A stretch of 64,000 nt of DNA from positions 226,210 through 290,209 of the forward strand of contig NMRB01000685.1 of assembly GCA_002633025.1 (NCBI GenBank). The letters are read 5' to 3'. Positions 11,939-22,240 of this stretch are shown piece by piece (positions within the stretch are counted from its first letter, which is position 1; each line of letters starts with the position of its first letter). The notes under the pieces were generated by a model. That model searched no databases and was not told the DNA's origin. It saw nothing but the letters and a program-made list of their open reading frames with translations. Source of the DNA: Notospermus geniculatus (lineage: Eukaryota > Nemertea > Pilidiophora > Heteronemertea > Lineidae). A program made the translations under genes and the position numbers.

Positions 11939-12074
11939 CATTAGAGTTTTCGCAAAGCCCCCGAAACGCCAACGCGAACGTCTATCCTTTTCTTCGGCCC
12001 TCTCTTCGTGGCATCGAACAATGGGTTTGGCGTTCGCGTTGGCGTTTCGGGGGCTTTGCGAAAACTCCCTAATG
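11939..12074. mobile_element. MITE with about 42-bp TIRs
   Basis: The left arm CATTAGAGTTTTCGCAAAGC and its continuation CCCCGAAACGCCAACGCGAA match the right arm (GTTCGCGTTGGCGTTTCGGG, then GGCTTTGCGAAAACTCCCTA) with a 2-bp indel near the tip. The GC-rich stem contrasts with its AT-rich surroundings. Confidence 0.88.
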
Positions 12075-12453
12075 ACTAGAATATGTCCTGAAACAAGGCA
12101 ATTTGTGACTGGTACTTGACGAGAATGGCCTACACGTGCCTTCTACCCTACCTATGATTAAAAATAGATTCAAGTTGACCACAGTGGGAAAATACGATGA
12201 TACATTTGCTTAAAAGATAGAATTCCTTTTCTTCAAAGGAAGAGTTTAAAATATCTCGTTTGTTCCTCTGTAAAAATGTCAGGTTTTTGCTTTCCATTGT
12301 TAGTAAGGTTTGACTCATCGAGATACGGTGTGGCCGTCTCTTCCTACTGGCGGAGAGGATAGGCTGAACCAAGTCGTTCAGGCATTGCGGTTAAAATTGC
12401 AAAATCTGGTGGGAAATGGGCAATTTCTGCTGGGGCAGAAAGATGTTTGTGTT
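12075..12453. other. No gene seen
   Basis: Short AT-rich spacer between two MITEs. Confidence 0.6.
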
Positions 12454-12649
12454 AAGCCCGTGTCACACTCTGGCGACTTAGGCGGGCGAATCCCCGCGAA
12501 CTGGAATGAAATTGTCCATGGACCATGTACATACCTCTCTCTGTCATTACACTATTATGTCCAAAGGGGCGAGCACATGGTCCATGGACCATTTCATTCT
12601 AATTCGCGGGGATTCGCCCGCCTAAGTCGCCACAGTGTGACAGGGGCTT
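12454..12649. mobile_element. Long-TIR MITE, copy 2 of the GTGTCACAC family
   Basis: The ends AAGCCCGTGTCACACT and AGTGTGACAGGGGCTT (with inversion) lead into about 70-bp arms containing GGCGACTTAGGCGGGCGAAT and TGGTCCATGGACCATG. The central spacer (GTACATACCTCTCTCTGTCA) is the reverse complement of the one in the 855-1033 copy. This copy is better preserved and shows the outer AAGCCC ends. Confidence 0.9.
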
Positions 12650-12894
12650 CATGGGTGGGTCAGTACATCGTCTGTCAACGAAAGAAGAGTCAGGACACAG
12701 CCAAACCTGCGTTGTTGGTTCCTCTTCTTTACGCACAATTCGTTCGGCCAGCCAACGTTATCTCAGGAAAGCCTCTTCAAAATAGCATCCAGACACATTG
12801 TGCTTGGTTGTATTCAAAAGGATATAGCAGGGAACCAGGAAAAGTTTAAGGTATCAAGGGTGTTTTGTCGAAATAATCAGTGGAAGTTCTCGCG
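12650..12894. other. No gene accepted
   Basis: The tail of a frame that starts upstream and reads through the MITE. The frame exists because the MITE arm is stop-free in this phase. Confidence 0.5.
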
Positions 12895-13100
12895 GGCTAT
12901 ATCTGGTTGGTGCAGTGAAAGCAGATCAGTCATCTAGAGGTTGCAGGTTCGATTCTCAGAAAATCCTTGTCTGCGGCAGCAACTCGAAACAAAAGATTGG
13001 CGTGGCCTAATTCCGGTGTGTCAGTGGTCACCGAGTGAGATAGATGCGGACAAGCCAACCATACGGCTGAATCAGTCTCCGTGAATCATGATATTAATAT
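12895..13100 (+). mobile_element. tRNA-derived SINE-like element
   Basis: A tRNA-like head with an A-box-like GGTTGGTGCAGTG (12905-12917) and a B box GGTTCGATTCT (12946-12956), spaced as in a tRNA gene. A body of about 140 bp follows. The head differs from that at 7375, so it is a separate family or deeply diverged. Boundaries approximate. Confidence 0.55.
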
Positions 13101-14462
13101 GGCTATCTTAAGGCCATCCAATCTTTGTAATGGAGAGATGATCCTGCTCTTCTCAGATCATGTGAACTCCTGGTGCGAATGCCGGACAGGCGGCCGTGAC
13201 TCGGATCTCCGGCGCATCCATGGTGCGGATTGATGAGGGCAGGTCGGTGTACTCACGTAGAAACGCATCCAGGGCGCGTCTGGTGCTGGACTCATCGCCA
13301 TACGCAGTTGGCTATCATGCGGCTGAGGGGAAACGTTAGTGTCACCTTTATGACTGAAGCATCTTGCAACAGAGTCGGAGGATCTTCTTTGCCGACAGCA
13401 TTCCGAACACCAGTCCTGCTGCTGACGAAGCTATAGTTTTGCCAGGAAATAACAATGAGTGTTCTGGAAGCCCTGTCACTGTAGACTCACCAATGACCGT
13501 AGCCTACTTGCCTGCATTGCCGGACTAATCGCATTTTTCCATTTGATTTTGAATCGTCAGTTCATCTGATATTGCCTACTTTGCATGCAAACATGGTAAC
13601 AGCGACACTGCTTCTGTTTCTAAGCATAGCACCAAGAGTTTCCTGCAGTTTTAAGTTTCAGCAACCAGTTTTCCTGAGACTGACGGGACACTTTCATTAC
13701 CAATTCTTTCCAAGGGCAAGTAAAAGACAGAATCCAAGTGAGGACATGAGTAGCTTGAGATGGCCTCTTCCATACTTACAAGGGCCGATAATGCTATGGC
13801 TTCGACCCGGATGGAAAGATAAAATACAAGTCGAAGGAGTTTGCCTTAGACTGTTCCATACTCCACTCCAAGTCTGTTCACCATCATCACCGATGCTTTC
13901 CTTCTCAGACTCCTCGCAGCAACCACTCAGCCTCCACCCATCAATCTTCCACCTCATCCCCGCCACATCCCCAATCACCCATCTAACCACAGCTTACATG
14001 GTCATCGACCAACCGTCTTATCCATGTTTGTCAATATTTCCCTAGCGCAGTTACAGCAACCTTAAAACAAATATCACACACCAGAGAGCTAGCTAAGTGC
14101 AAATTAATAGCTTTAATGTCTTATGGACTTAGCCAAGCGGATCAATCCGACAAGACGGGACGCGTAAGATGAATGTTGGAGTTAATGCGACAAGGATACG
14201 GATGTTTTTATTATCTTACTCCGGGTTCTGGCCAGTCTGACATGGTTACTTGTCATTCTTGCCGTGTCTTCTCAGTGTTGGCGTCCAAAGTTGTTAAACG
14301 AGGACATGTTTGATGCGTAGACATCATTTGGCACCTCCCAGAACACGTTCCAGGAAAGCAGTTCACTTGTCAGGGAACAAGCAACGGAAATTGAGAAAAC
14401 TGGCTGATGTGGTACTTATTCTGAGAGATGTTGCGGATGTTCAAATGGGCAGTATTTTTAGC
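13101..14462. other. No gene accepted; contains a dispersed repeat
   Basis: A 157-codon plus-strand frame (13572-14045) starts with a hydrophobic stretch that could pass for a signal peptide. It runs through a dispersed repeat at 13745-13821 and has no recognisable domain, so I do not call it. Confidence 0.5.
13745..13821 (+). repeat. Dispersed repeat, copy 1 (partner at 51348)
   Basis: About 75 bp is alignable at roughly 80% by eye with 51348-51421. Both copies begin AGTAGCTTGAGATGGCCTCT and share TAATGCT and GATGGAAA landmarks. On the minus strand both read through as YGRGHLKLLM. Probably part of an unidentified transposable element. Confidence 0.75.
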
Positions 14463-14604
14463 GCCGTATGCACCGACGAAGATTATCTTGAACTGAGGTT
14501 GAGCCACAACTTTTCCATTGTCACATCATACCCTGGCAAACCTGAACAATTGAAAAGCTGTGGCTCAACCTGAGTTCAAGATAATATTCGTTGGTGCATA
14601 CGGC
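14463..14604. mobile_element. MITE with about 55-bp TIRs
   Basis: The left arm GCCGTATGCACCGACGAAGA, then TTATCTTGAACT and GGTTGAGCCACA, pairs with the right arm TGTGGCTCAACCTGAGTTCA ... TTGGTGCATACGGC. The mismatches show two arms drifting independently. Confidence 0.88.
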
Positions 14605-16259
14605 CCTTAGTGTTCAAGGAGGTCGTTGTCATGTACATTGTATTTTTCTTCGGGCATACCGGTACTCCATTCCGAAAGTAAAACGCAACTCGGAGACAAT
14701 GTATAGGCGACAAAAAGTACAACATACTTGCAGCATTACAGTGTTTTCGACAGCAGTATTGTGTTTTGTCATCCATGGACAGGAGCATTCGAACCTTCGA
14801 CCACTGGAGAAGACCCGCGTACTACACCATTGCTCTCTTCAGCCAATGAAGTCTCTGAGACAGCGGCCAAAGAAGCCAAACTGCACATGTCGAGTACTCC
14901 ATGCAAGGGTAGATGACAGTACCGGTATTGTAACCAAGAACCAGGAACAAGCAAGATACTTCTTTGGGAAAAGAGTCGTGGCTCCAGGTTGTGCGCTCCG
15001 GTGACGATCGTACCGGAAGAGCAAGGTGATTTCCGGTATGTCTAATAAAAGAATGGGCATTGTCTACAAAAGCTATCGCCGGTGTTAGCGATTTGGGTTT
15101 TTTCCCATGTACGGTGAGGGAAGCACATCTAGTGGCCGTGGTTTGGTTGCACATGTCGGCAGCCTCCGGAACAGTTGGTTTAACACCTCAGGTTCCATTG
15201 CTTAATTTGCACTGTAGGCCGATTGAGGTTGGGAAGGTTCTGCTGGTATGAGCAACCATAACCAGTCCCTTTCATGCCACTCTCCGACACAACTATTAAG
15301 GGAAAATGAATTCTCCTAAAGAAATTTTATTTTGCGAAAGGTAATACATGGTAGTCGGGAGTACAGACAAACAGAAATACGAACTGACTTTTCCTACCTT
15401 TGGGTCTCGATAGTGTCGTCCGTGATGTGTCGGCGGTAACCCTCGGATATCAACATTCTGGAACGACAGAAATGTATACATCATGAAACGAAACTGATAT
15501 ACACGTACATGTGCAGCGAACATCATACAGCGAATTCACCACTTGTGTATGTGTTTTCGTGTCACTGGCCTCCCTCGCTCCACCGCCCCTCCTTCCCCGA
15601 ATTTGAAATCATGTCTATTACGATGAAAAAAATATGAAAATGAATTTAGCTAGCCCCTTCCTGGCAGGTACAGGTGATATGTTTCTATGTATGATTTAAC
15701 GACAACAACAATCAGCAACGGCTTGATGAAAAAGTGGAATGTGTGGAGGAACGAAGATAAGTACATGTACTTGTTTAGGTTACTGGTAGTACATTTCGAT
15801 TGCATTTTAAAATTGATTTACAGATACATGTAGGCCTAGGCCCACATGTACGACACTGGTGCAAAAGGCTACGCCGTCAATGACATGAATGAGAAATACA
15901 CTGCGTATAGTTGATATTCAATACCAAAGCGTTAATTTCAGAATATGAATAATTTATTCAATATTGCGATCGCGACAAAGCCCCAAGTAATCCGGGAAAA
16001 TGTATCGGCTTTTCTCACCTAATTACTTCAGTATGCTACGCCTAAATCTTCTTAAATATTGGCATTAAACACGTTTTGTCCCCCAATATGAGGAGACGGG
16101 GTCGGATGAGATGAGTCAAATGTGGTAGGGGCGTGGGGGAGGGTATTATGAGGGATTCTAACTTGTTCTGGCGAAATATTCAACTGTAGTAGTCTCGATG
16201 TACGGGAGTTGAAATTAATTGAAGTAATTGAAAAACACGAGCAGCGAATTAGTTAATCC
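14605..16259. other. No gene accepted
   Basis: Overlapping frames of up to 137 codons occur on both strands at 14591-15154, none with a recognisable motif. The remainder is AT-rich. Confidence 0.5.
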
Positions 16260-16612
16260 CTAAATTCTTCTTGGCATTAATCAAAGAAATTAACGCCAAG
16301 ATAATTACTACCAAATTAGGAAAAAAATTCATCTTGGCGTTCTTCTGGCCCAAACAAAGAAGAATGCCAAGACATTAACGCCAAATTAGGAACAATTATT
16401 CTAGTTTTCAACAAATTTCATCTTGGCGTTATTGCTTCTTTCCCTAACCAAGAAGGTATCGCCAAAATAAAGCCAAAGTAGGAACAATAACTTTTGAGCA
16501 AACTTCATCTTGGAGTTATTGCTTCTGGTCCTAACAAAGAGTTTAACGCCAAGATTAATATAACGCCAAAGTTTGGAACATTGGGTCTAGTTTTGAACAA
16601 ACAGGCGTAGAA
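16260..16612. repeat. Degenerate tandem repeat, unit about 100 bp
   Basis: The words TCATCTTGGCGTT, TTGCTTCT, AACAAAGAAG and ACGCCAA(A)TTAGGAACA return about every 85-100 bp, roughly three to four times, with many substitutions. CTTGGCGTT and AACGCCAAG also pair in inverted orientation, so each unit could fold. Confidence 0.75.
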
Positions 16613-18558
16613 AAAAACAGTGTTAGTAAATACCAAAATTACGTAAAACAGGTAACGTTTTTCCGACTGGAGTTTGCTCATAATGATGACTCAATCCGTA
16701 AGCGTTCGACGAGGGTTGGTTTTTACAGAACACTCTGACAACAAACATAAAATGCTAAATTGCGTTATGGTGGGCGGCGAATGGTAGGCCCTGGAGCAAT
16801 CTCAAGCGTGAAACAAAGAACCATTGATTCATAGTCTACTAAATAATGGAGAACCGATATCAACAGGAAAAAATTAACCGTGCGAAAAAGTTGAAATTTT
16901 CAATTTTCATAATGAATCGTTTGCGCGTTTTTGTAAAAGGGTTTGTACAATGGGTGATTTTGAGATGTGAATGTTGAGTTCGTTCTTACACTCTCCATGT
17001 TTACTACAGCAATCTGGCTTTTACTGGTGATTTTATTCCATTGTCCTTTTAGAATGGATGCTCTTTATAAAAACTTCATTATCCGTTGAGAAACAATGCT
17101 TTTTCGATAACTGTTTCACGGTCTTAAAGCTATGAGTGACTGTGCCTTTCAGTTCGGATTTTTATGAGTAAATATACAAAGAAGATCATTATTTGCGGAG
17201 ATTGATCCATAAATGTAACAAACAACGCATTCAGACGTAACAATGCCTACAGTAAATAAGGCATTCATGAGGCCTATTCGAGCAAATGCGGGCCGCCAGT
17301 TTTTCGTTGTTATTGTCGTTACGGCACGGTTACTGCGGAGGCTACAGGAAGAAAAAAAATGGCGAACTATAACTTGCTCGCTGCTGAGAAGTTGGGTCAA
17401 GCAGTGGACCTGAAATGTATCTAAAATTTTAGTCTTAATTTCCTCGGTCGGTGTGCACATTCACTTGATTGAAGGAGTAAAGCATGTTCGCATCAGTAAA
17501 GGCGCTCCTCCACCTGAGAGTTTTCTCGCGCAAGTTGGGCGGCTGTAGAAAACTGTGAGTAGTTCTTGTGTCCCTGGTCAAGGCGGAAACCAACATGGAG
17601 AATTGCCCATTATTGAGAGCCAACTTGTGTGGGAAAAAGCTGCCTTTAGCAGTGAGACTATATAAAAGTACAATCATACATGTAATTCGGGTAGAAACGC
17701 TGTGATATTCGCATAATTTTATAGCAGTCAGGAAGTACATTTAGTGTCAAAAAGTAACGGTCGCATAAAAAGACAAGGTGGAATATATGCAGAGATACAA
17801 ATATTTGACTTGTACACGTACATGCACGAAGTTTCGCTCATTGTTTGCATGGTGATGCACTCTTTCAGAATGCTAACACACAGCAAGTTAGCAAACAATG
17901 CTAATGCGCATTCTTATAGAAAAGAATTACGTTTACTTCCGTGGAATTCTGCGCGTACGCCAACTTTTTCGCTCTTGTACGCCCTGGCAGAAAGTGGTAA
18001 CTAGCCGGAGGGCTTTCAAATAGTTATTGTTTGCTCTTTCGCAAGACTTATTCCTAAGCAAGCAAAAAGAAGCCGATTCAAGCCTGGTGGATGTACTTTT
18101 TCCGCCCGCGTGCTCGGCTCAGCACCAGATTACTGCAACCATTTTTCTGAGGCAAACTATTTTATGGAACTATACTTGAGTAGTGTATTTTAGTCATTTC
18201 AATTATCCCTTGTTGCTCGAGGCTACGTTTTCTGAAATTAGTACAGCGGCAAGTTGTGCGTTTTAGAAAGTTGCACATGGTTTAGGGAAAGCTACAATGC
18301 CTCAGGCAACTGAAGGATTGTTTCAGCCGCATTGTCGATTAAGCTGTGTTTTTCACTTTTTCCACAAACCGTGAGAATGGATGAGACAGGGCCTACTGAG
18401 CCGTGAACTGTGCGAGAGAAATGTGCAACAATTCCTCCATCAGATCTGAATTCATTGGATATGAATGAAAGCATTGTTTTATGCCATCAAGTAAGGAAGG
18501 GTCGTTAATGGATGCCCCTTTTCCAAAAGACATAGCCCAAACGGCAATGTTTCACCGC
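16613..18558. other. No gene seen
   Basis: Frames of about 100 codons on the minus strand (17149-17740) have no recognisable motif. The rest is AT-rich. Confidence 0.55.
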
Positions 18559-18780
18559 ATCACCGACAGGTGGCCATCTTGAAAATGACTTTAGCCAATA
18601 TCTCGTGAAGAAGAGCAGCTAGAATGTTGTAACTTGGTACGAATTTGTATGTTGATTGTATGTTGTATGTTTTAGCTCTATTGCACTTCAAATACGGCCG
18701 TCAGTCGTCCATCTTGAAAAATGTACATTGGCTCAAAAGAAAGTTCCAACCTGGTACGATGTTTCCCTGGAACATATTGA

Positions 18781-18908
18781 GTGGCATTTATAAAAGATAG
18801 CAAATGCTTTTACTTCACGTTTTGTAATATACCGGTACATGTATTTACATTAGACATTGCTATGCAAATCTTAAGTAAAAGCATTTGCTAACTTTTATAA
18901 ATACCAGC
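18781..18908. mobile_element. MITE of the AAATGCTTTTACTT family
   Basis: About 33-bp arms: GGCATTTATAAAAGATAGCA leading to AATGCTTTTACTT, against an inverted right arm ending GCTAACTTTTATAAATACC. The interior CTATGCAAATCTTAAG is shared with the copies at 8971, 19708 and 61937. Confidence 0.85.
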
Positions 18909-19124
18909 CATTGACTTGACACTTGTTATTTGTTATTCTGGTACATTCACCCAGGTGAGCACAAGGTCCATGGACCGTTTCATTCTTGAATAAGGCCATG
19001 AGCTCTTAACTTGGCTTTTTATTGGCTCTTCTGACAATGATACTTGGCGGTTTCTAAGTAAACCTTTGGTGTCAAAGAGAATCTAAAGAGAGTCAAAAGA
19101 TGCTCTCTATCGCTCGTGCGATAA

Positions 19125-19359
19125 AGCATGGCGCACACGAGCGACTAAAATGGGGGCGACTACCGATGCGACTACTAGGTCGCATGCGATAATTACCTTT
19201 GAGGTCGATCAGTGATGTCATCCGTGACATCACTGATCTCCCAGTGAAGCATTTGTCGCAAACGAGTCAAAAAAAACTAAAAAAAACTAAAAATATGTTG
19301 TAGTCGCAAGGCTAGTCGCCTAGAAAATCGCTCAAAAAATCGCTCGTGTGCGCCATGCT
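19125..19359. mobile_element. 235-bp Harbinger-like MITE with TAA target duplication
   Basis: The ends AGCATGGCGCACACGAGCGA and TCGCTCGTGTGCGCCATGCT are perfect 20-bp inverted repeats, flanked by TAA at 19122-19124 and 19360-19362. The paralogous site in unit 2 (around 20040) reads GCGATAAGGA with a single TAA, which is the empty site. A 3-bp TAA duplication is typical of the PIF/Harbinger superfamily (TWA targets). Inside is a second palindrome, GATCAGTGATGTCA...TGACATCACTGATC. There is no coding capacity, so any movement would need a transposase in trans. Confidence 0.92.
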
Positions 19360-19362
19360 TAA

Positions 19363-19477
19363 GGAGTCGAACCCGGGATCTCACAGCGGTAGGCGCACGA
19401 CGTTTCCATTGCACACTGCCCTGTATTCAAGTATGACGTCAGTACTAGTTGAGAACAATCGCCCCTCACGGCGTATA
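19363..19477 (-). mobile_element. tRNA-like SINE fragment
   Basis: On the minus strand GAGATCCCGGGTTCGACTCC (about 19365-19385) is a near-consensus pol III B box. Upstream lies an A-box-like stretch around GTGTGCAATGG. The repeated copy is at 20041-20157. The 3' extent is unclear. Confidence 0.5.
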
Positions 19478-19707
19478 ATCACCGACAGGTGGCCATCTTG
19501 AAAATGACTTTAGCCAATATCTCGTGAAGAAGAGCAGCTAGAATGTTGTAACTTGGTACGAGTTTGTATGTTGATACCCTCTATATGTTTGCCAAATTTT
19601 AGCTCTATTGCACTTCAAATATGGCCGTCAGTCGTCCATCTTGAAAAATGTACTTTGGCTCAAAAGAAAGTTCCAACCTGGTACGATGTTTCCCTGGAAC
19701 ATATTGA

Positions 19708-19829
19708 GTGGCATTTATAAAAGATAGCAAATGCTTTTACTTCACGTTTTGTAATATACCGGTATTTACATTAGACATTGCTATGCAAATCTTAAGTAAA
19801 ATCATTTGCTAACTTCTATAAATACCAGC
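19708..19829. mobile_element. MITE of the AAATGCTTTTACTT family (unit 2 copy)
   Basis: Same arms and interior as 18781-18908, since both lie within the tandem duplication. One arm base differs (AATCATTTGC versus AAGCATTTGC). Confidence 0.85.
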
Positions 19830-20040
19830 CATTGACTTGACACTTGTTATTCGTTCTTCTGCATTCACCCAGGTGAGCACAAGGTCCATGGACCGTTTCG
19901 TTCTTGAATGAGGCCATGAGCTCTTAACTTGGCTTTTTATTGGCTCTTCTGACAATGATACTTGGCGGTTTCTAAGTAAACCTTTGGTGTCAAAGAGAAT
20001 CTAAAGAGAGTCAAAAGATGCTCTGTATCGCTCGTGCGAT

Positions 20041-20157
20041 AAGGAATCGAACCCGGGATCTCAGAGCGGTAGGCGCACGACGTTTCCATTGCACACTGCC
20101 CTGTATTCAAGTATGACGTCAGTACTAGTTGAGAACAATCGCCCCTCACGGCGTATA
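20041..20157 (-). mobile_element. tRNA-like SINE fragment (unit 2 copy)
   Basis: The minus-strand B box GGGTTCGATTCC lies at about 20043-20054, preceded by GAGATCCC and the same A-box-like region as in unit 1. Confidence 0.5.
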
Positions 20158-22069
20158 AATCATTCTTTTGTGGTTATTTTTCTTAAAGACCGGTGTTCGT
20201 GCAAGATTATCATGGTTAACCACAATAGTCTGGAATTATGACCACAAATCGGACAACTGGATTCTGGTCGTTTGCTGTGTTTTAAGCCCCGGCTGATAAG
20301 CAGCGTCCTGGGCCACTCGGGGGCCGCGGACCTCATGCACGTCTGACGGTAATCCTCCCCCGGACAAAGCGAGGCCATCGAACACCTCCATTAGGCCAGA
20401 GCTCAGGTGTAACTCCCGATACGGGACCACCACCATCAATCAAATCACGCCACCACAGCCAGTGTTGCTCTCATTAAAGTATCTTCTTTCCTCGGCGAGC
20501 CCGCGTGCAGGTTTGAAACTTAATTGCTAAATCCCCCAGTAGCCTAGGTATTGTCCCAACACGCCCGAGAGCGTTACACTAATTAAGCAAGGCTTCAGTA
20601 TTTCATTATTGGTTGAAAGAAATGACTGTTTTCCATCATCCTACAAGCTTTTATAAATAAATCCCCTGGCCTAATATATGACAAGGTCCCTGGTGAAAAT
20701 TAAACTCCGCATTTTGGGATTGGATTCGTGGCTTTCTGCGCGAACCAATTTGGTTTATCACCGACATCAGCGGCGAAGAAAAGATTTAACCAAATTTTAT
20801 CTTGTCGGTCGTTTTTTGAAACACCTGATCTGGTTTAGCAAAAAAAACATCACATTTTGATAAAAACTGACTGATAACTTTGCTTGAAAATCATCAGTAA
20901 AACACCTTTTACGAACAAAAACTGCTGCGTTGCCGCCTGTGTGATGTGGCTTTACAGATGGCAGCACCGTCGTAGTCGCGAATTTTTCATTCAAACGCCT
21001 GGGGCGCCATCTGGCCGTTAGCAACAACACTCGAGGTACTTTACAGTAATTTGACGTCAGGCTTGCGAGTTGCTGCTCTGGTTTTCATGTTCAAGAACTG
21101 TTTGCACGATGTTGACAGCTGTGGGACGCCTTACAGTGTACTGACGACGTAGAAATTTCGCAAAGAACTCATCTAGGATGCCGTCAGTCCCGAGGACAAA
21201 TCTCTATACCGAAAGTTTCGGCGGATTTTCACACGTTGTCTTCAAGTTTTCGCGTCCGGCAAAACAAAAGAATTCCAACCGTGTATATTACATCGGTGAT
21301 GCCCGCATCTATTGAGCGATGGGGTTCTTTAAGTGTGAACAAACAATTTTCCAATACGACCCATTCAGCAAATGTTTGCATACATTGATTTTGGCAATGG
21401 GCCTATAACGAACCCAACACCGGGGTAACCGGGTGCTTTTCTGGTGTATTTTGCCTGAAAAATTTGCCTAAATGACGCGAGAAACCACAGACACCATTTT
21501 TAGCCACGATGTATTTTTACATCAAATAAACTGCGGGGTTATCATAGCTAGTTCTACTGGGAAAATATTATCATATTTGACGATGGGCCTATGATTATGG
21601 GTCAGTTTAGTGCTACTTGCTGTAGGCTACAGTTCTAGCCTTGCTTTAATGGTAAAAACACTACGTATTTTTTAGTATGTGTGTCCATGAACGAATCGCC
21701 AGAGGTTGCCATTATGTACANCCAACAACGGCGTGGTGATTCGTCTCTGACGCGTACCCCAAGATTACCAATACTCGAATTCAGACTACTTGGTCGAACA
21801 CGACAGAGAATTGCTTCTTTAATCGTGTGTAGACCAAGAAAACATTGTCATCTGCGTTCTCAAATTGCCCCCGGATAAACATTTGGGTTCACTGGGTACG
21901 TGAGTTTAATCCGATGGACATCAATCGGCATTCCATCGATGTTGTCTGAACGAGGAAAAGGCTGTCAGGTACAACGGGGTCTTATGGACACAGCTGACGA
22001 GATCAGCAGACGACTAAAAATGCTGTTTTTTTTCTCGGTTGTATTGCAACAATACCCATCCTGACAGAT
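20158..22069. other. No gene seen; single N at 21721
   Basis: Only short frames. The N at 21721 is not flanked by duplicated sequence that I can see, unlike the Ns at 25502 and 29069. Confidence 0.55.
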
Positions 22070-22240
22070 CAGGGATCTTTTTCGCGGAGCTGCAGCTCCG
22101 TCACGTGACCAATTGCATCGTCCAATGACGTCGGAGCGCCGCGGAGGTTCGGTGGCAAGGACGGGAACCAGTTTAATCGCCCAATCACGACGTTGTACTG
22201 TTTGCCACGTGACGACATGCGGATCTATAAATCAAAAGGA
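22070..22240 (+). promoter_or_regulatory. Promoter-like cluster (CCAAT, CACGTG, CRE, TATA)
   Basis: A GC-richer stretch has three CCAAT words, two GTCACGTGA/CCACGTGAC E-box sites, TGACGTC and a TATAAAT at 22226-22232. This is the composition of an animal core promoter. No supported downstream exon was found, so it remains a candidate. Confidence 0.3.

Larger units (their letters stand above)
18559..19477 (+). repeat. Tandem duplication, unit 1 (919 bp, with MITE insertion)
   Basis: It begins ATCACCGACAGGTGGCCATC and ends CCTCACGGCGTATA. It is nearly identical to unit 2 at 19478-20157 except for small indels and a 235-bp MITE plus 3-bp target duplication. No N separates the units, so a real tandem duplication is plausible. 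Confidence 0.92.
19478..20157 (+). repeat. Tandem duplication, unit 2 (680 bp, empty MITE site)
   Basis: The direct copy of 18559-19477 without the 235-bp MITE. 919 minus 238 is 681, so the lengths agree to within a base or two. It holds its own AAATGCTTTTACTT MITE and tRNA-like segment. A GGTCCATGGACC stretch near 19883 resembles part of the GTGTCACAC-family arms. Confidence 0.92.

Noticed and set aside
12310-12849. 179-codon plus-strand frame
   Set aside because: Its centre is the long-TIR MITE at 12454-12649, whose arm is stop-free in this phase.
13572-14045. 157-codon frame with a signal-peptide-like start
   Set aside because: It runs through a dispersed repeat shared with 51348 and ends in low-information serine/proline-rich sequence. 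A hydrophobic start alone is weak.
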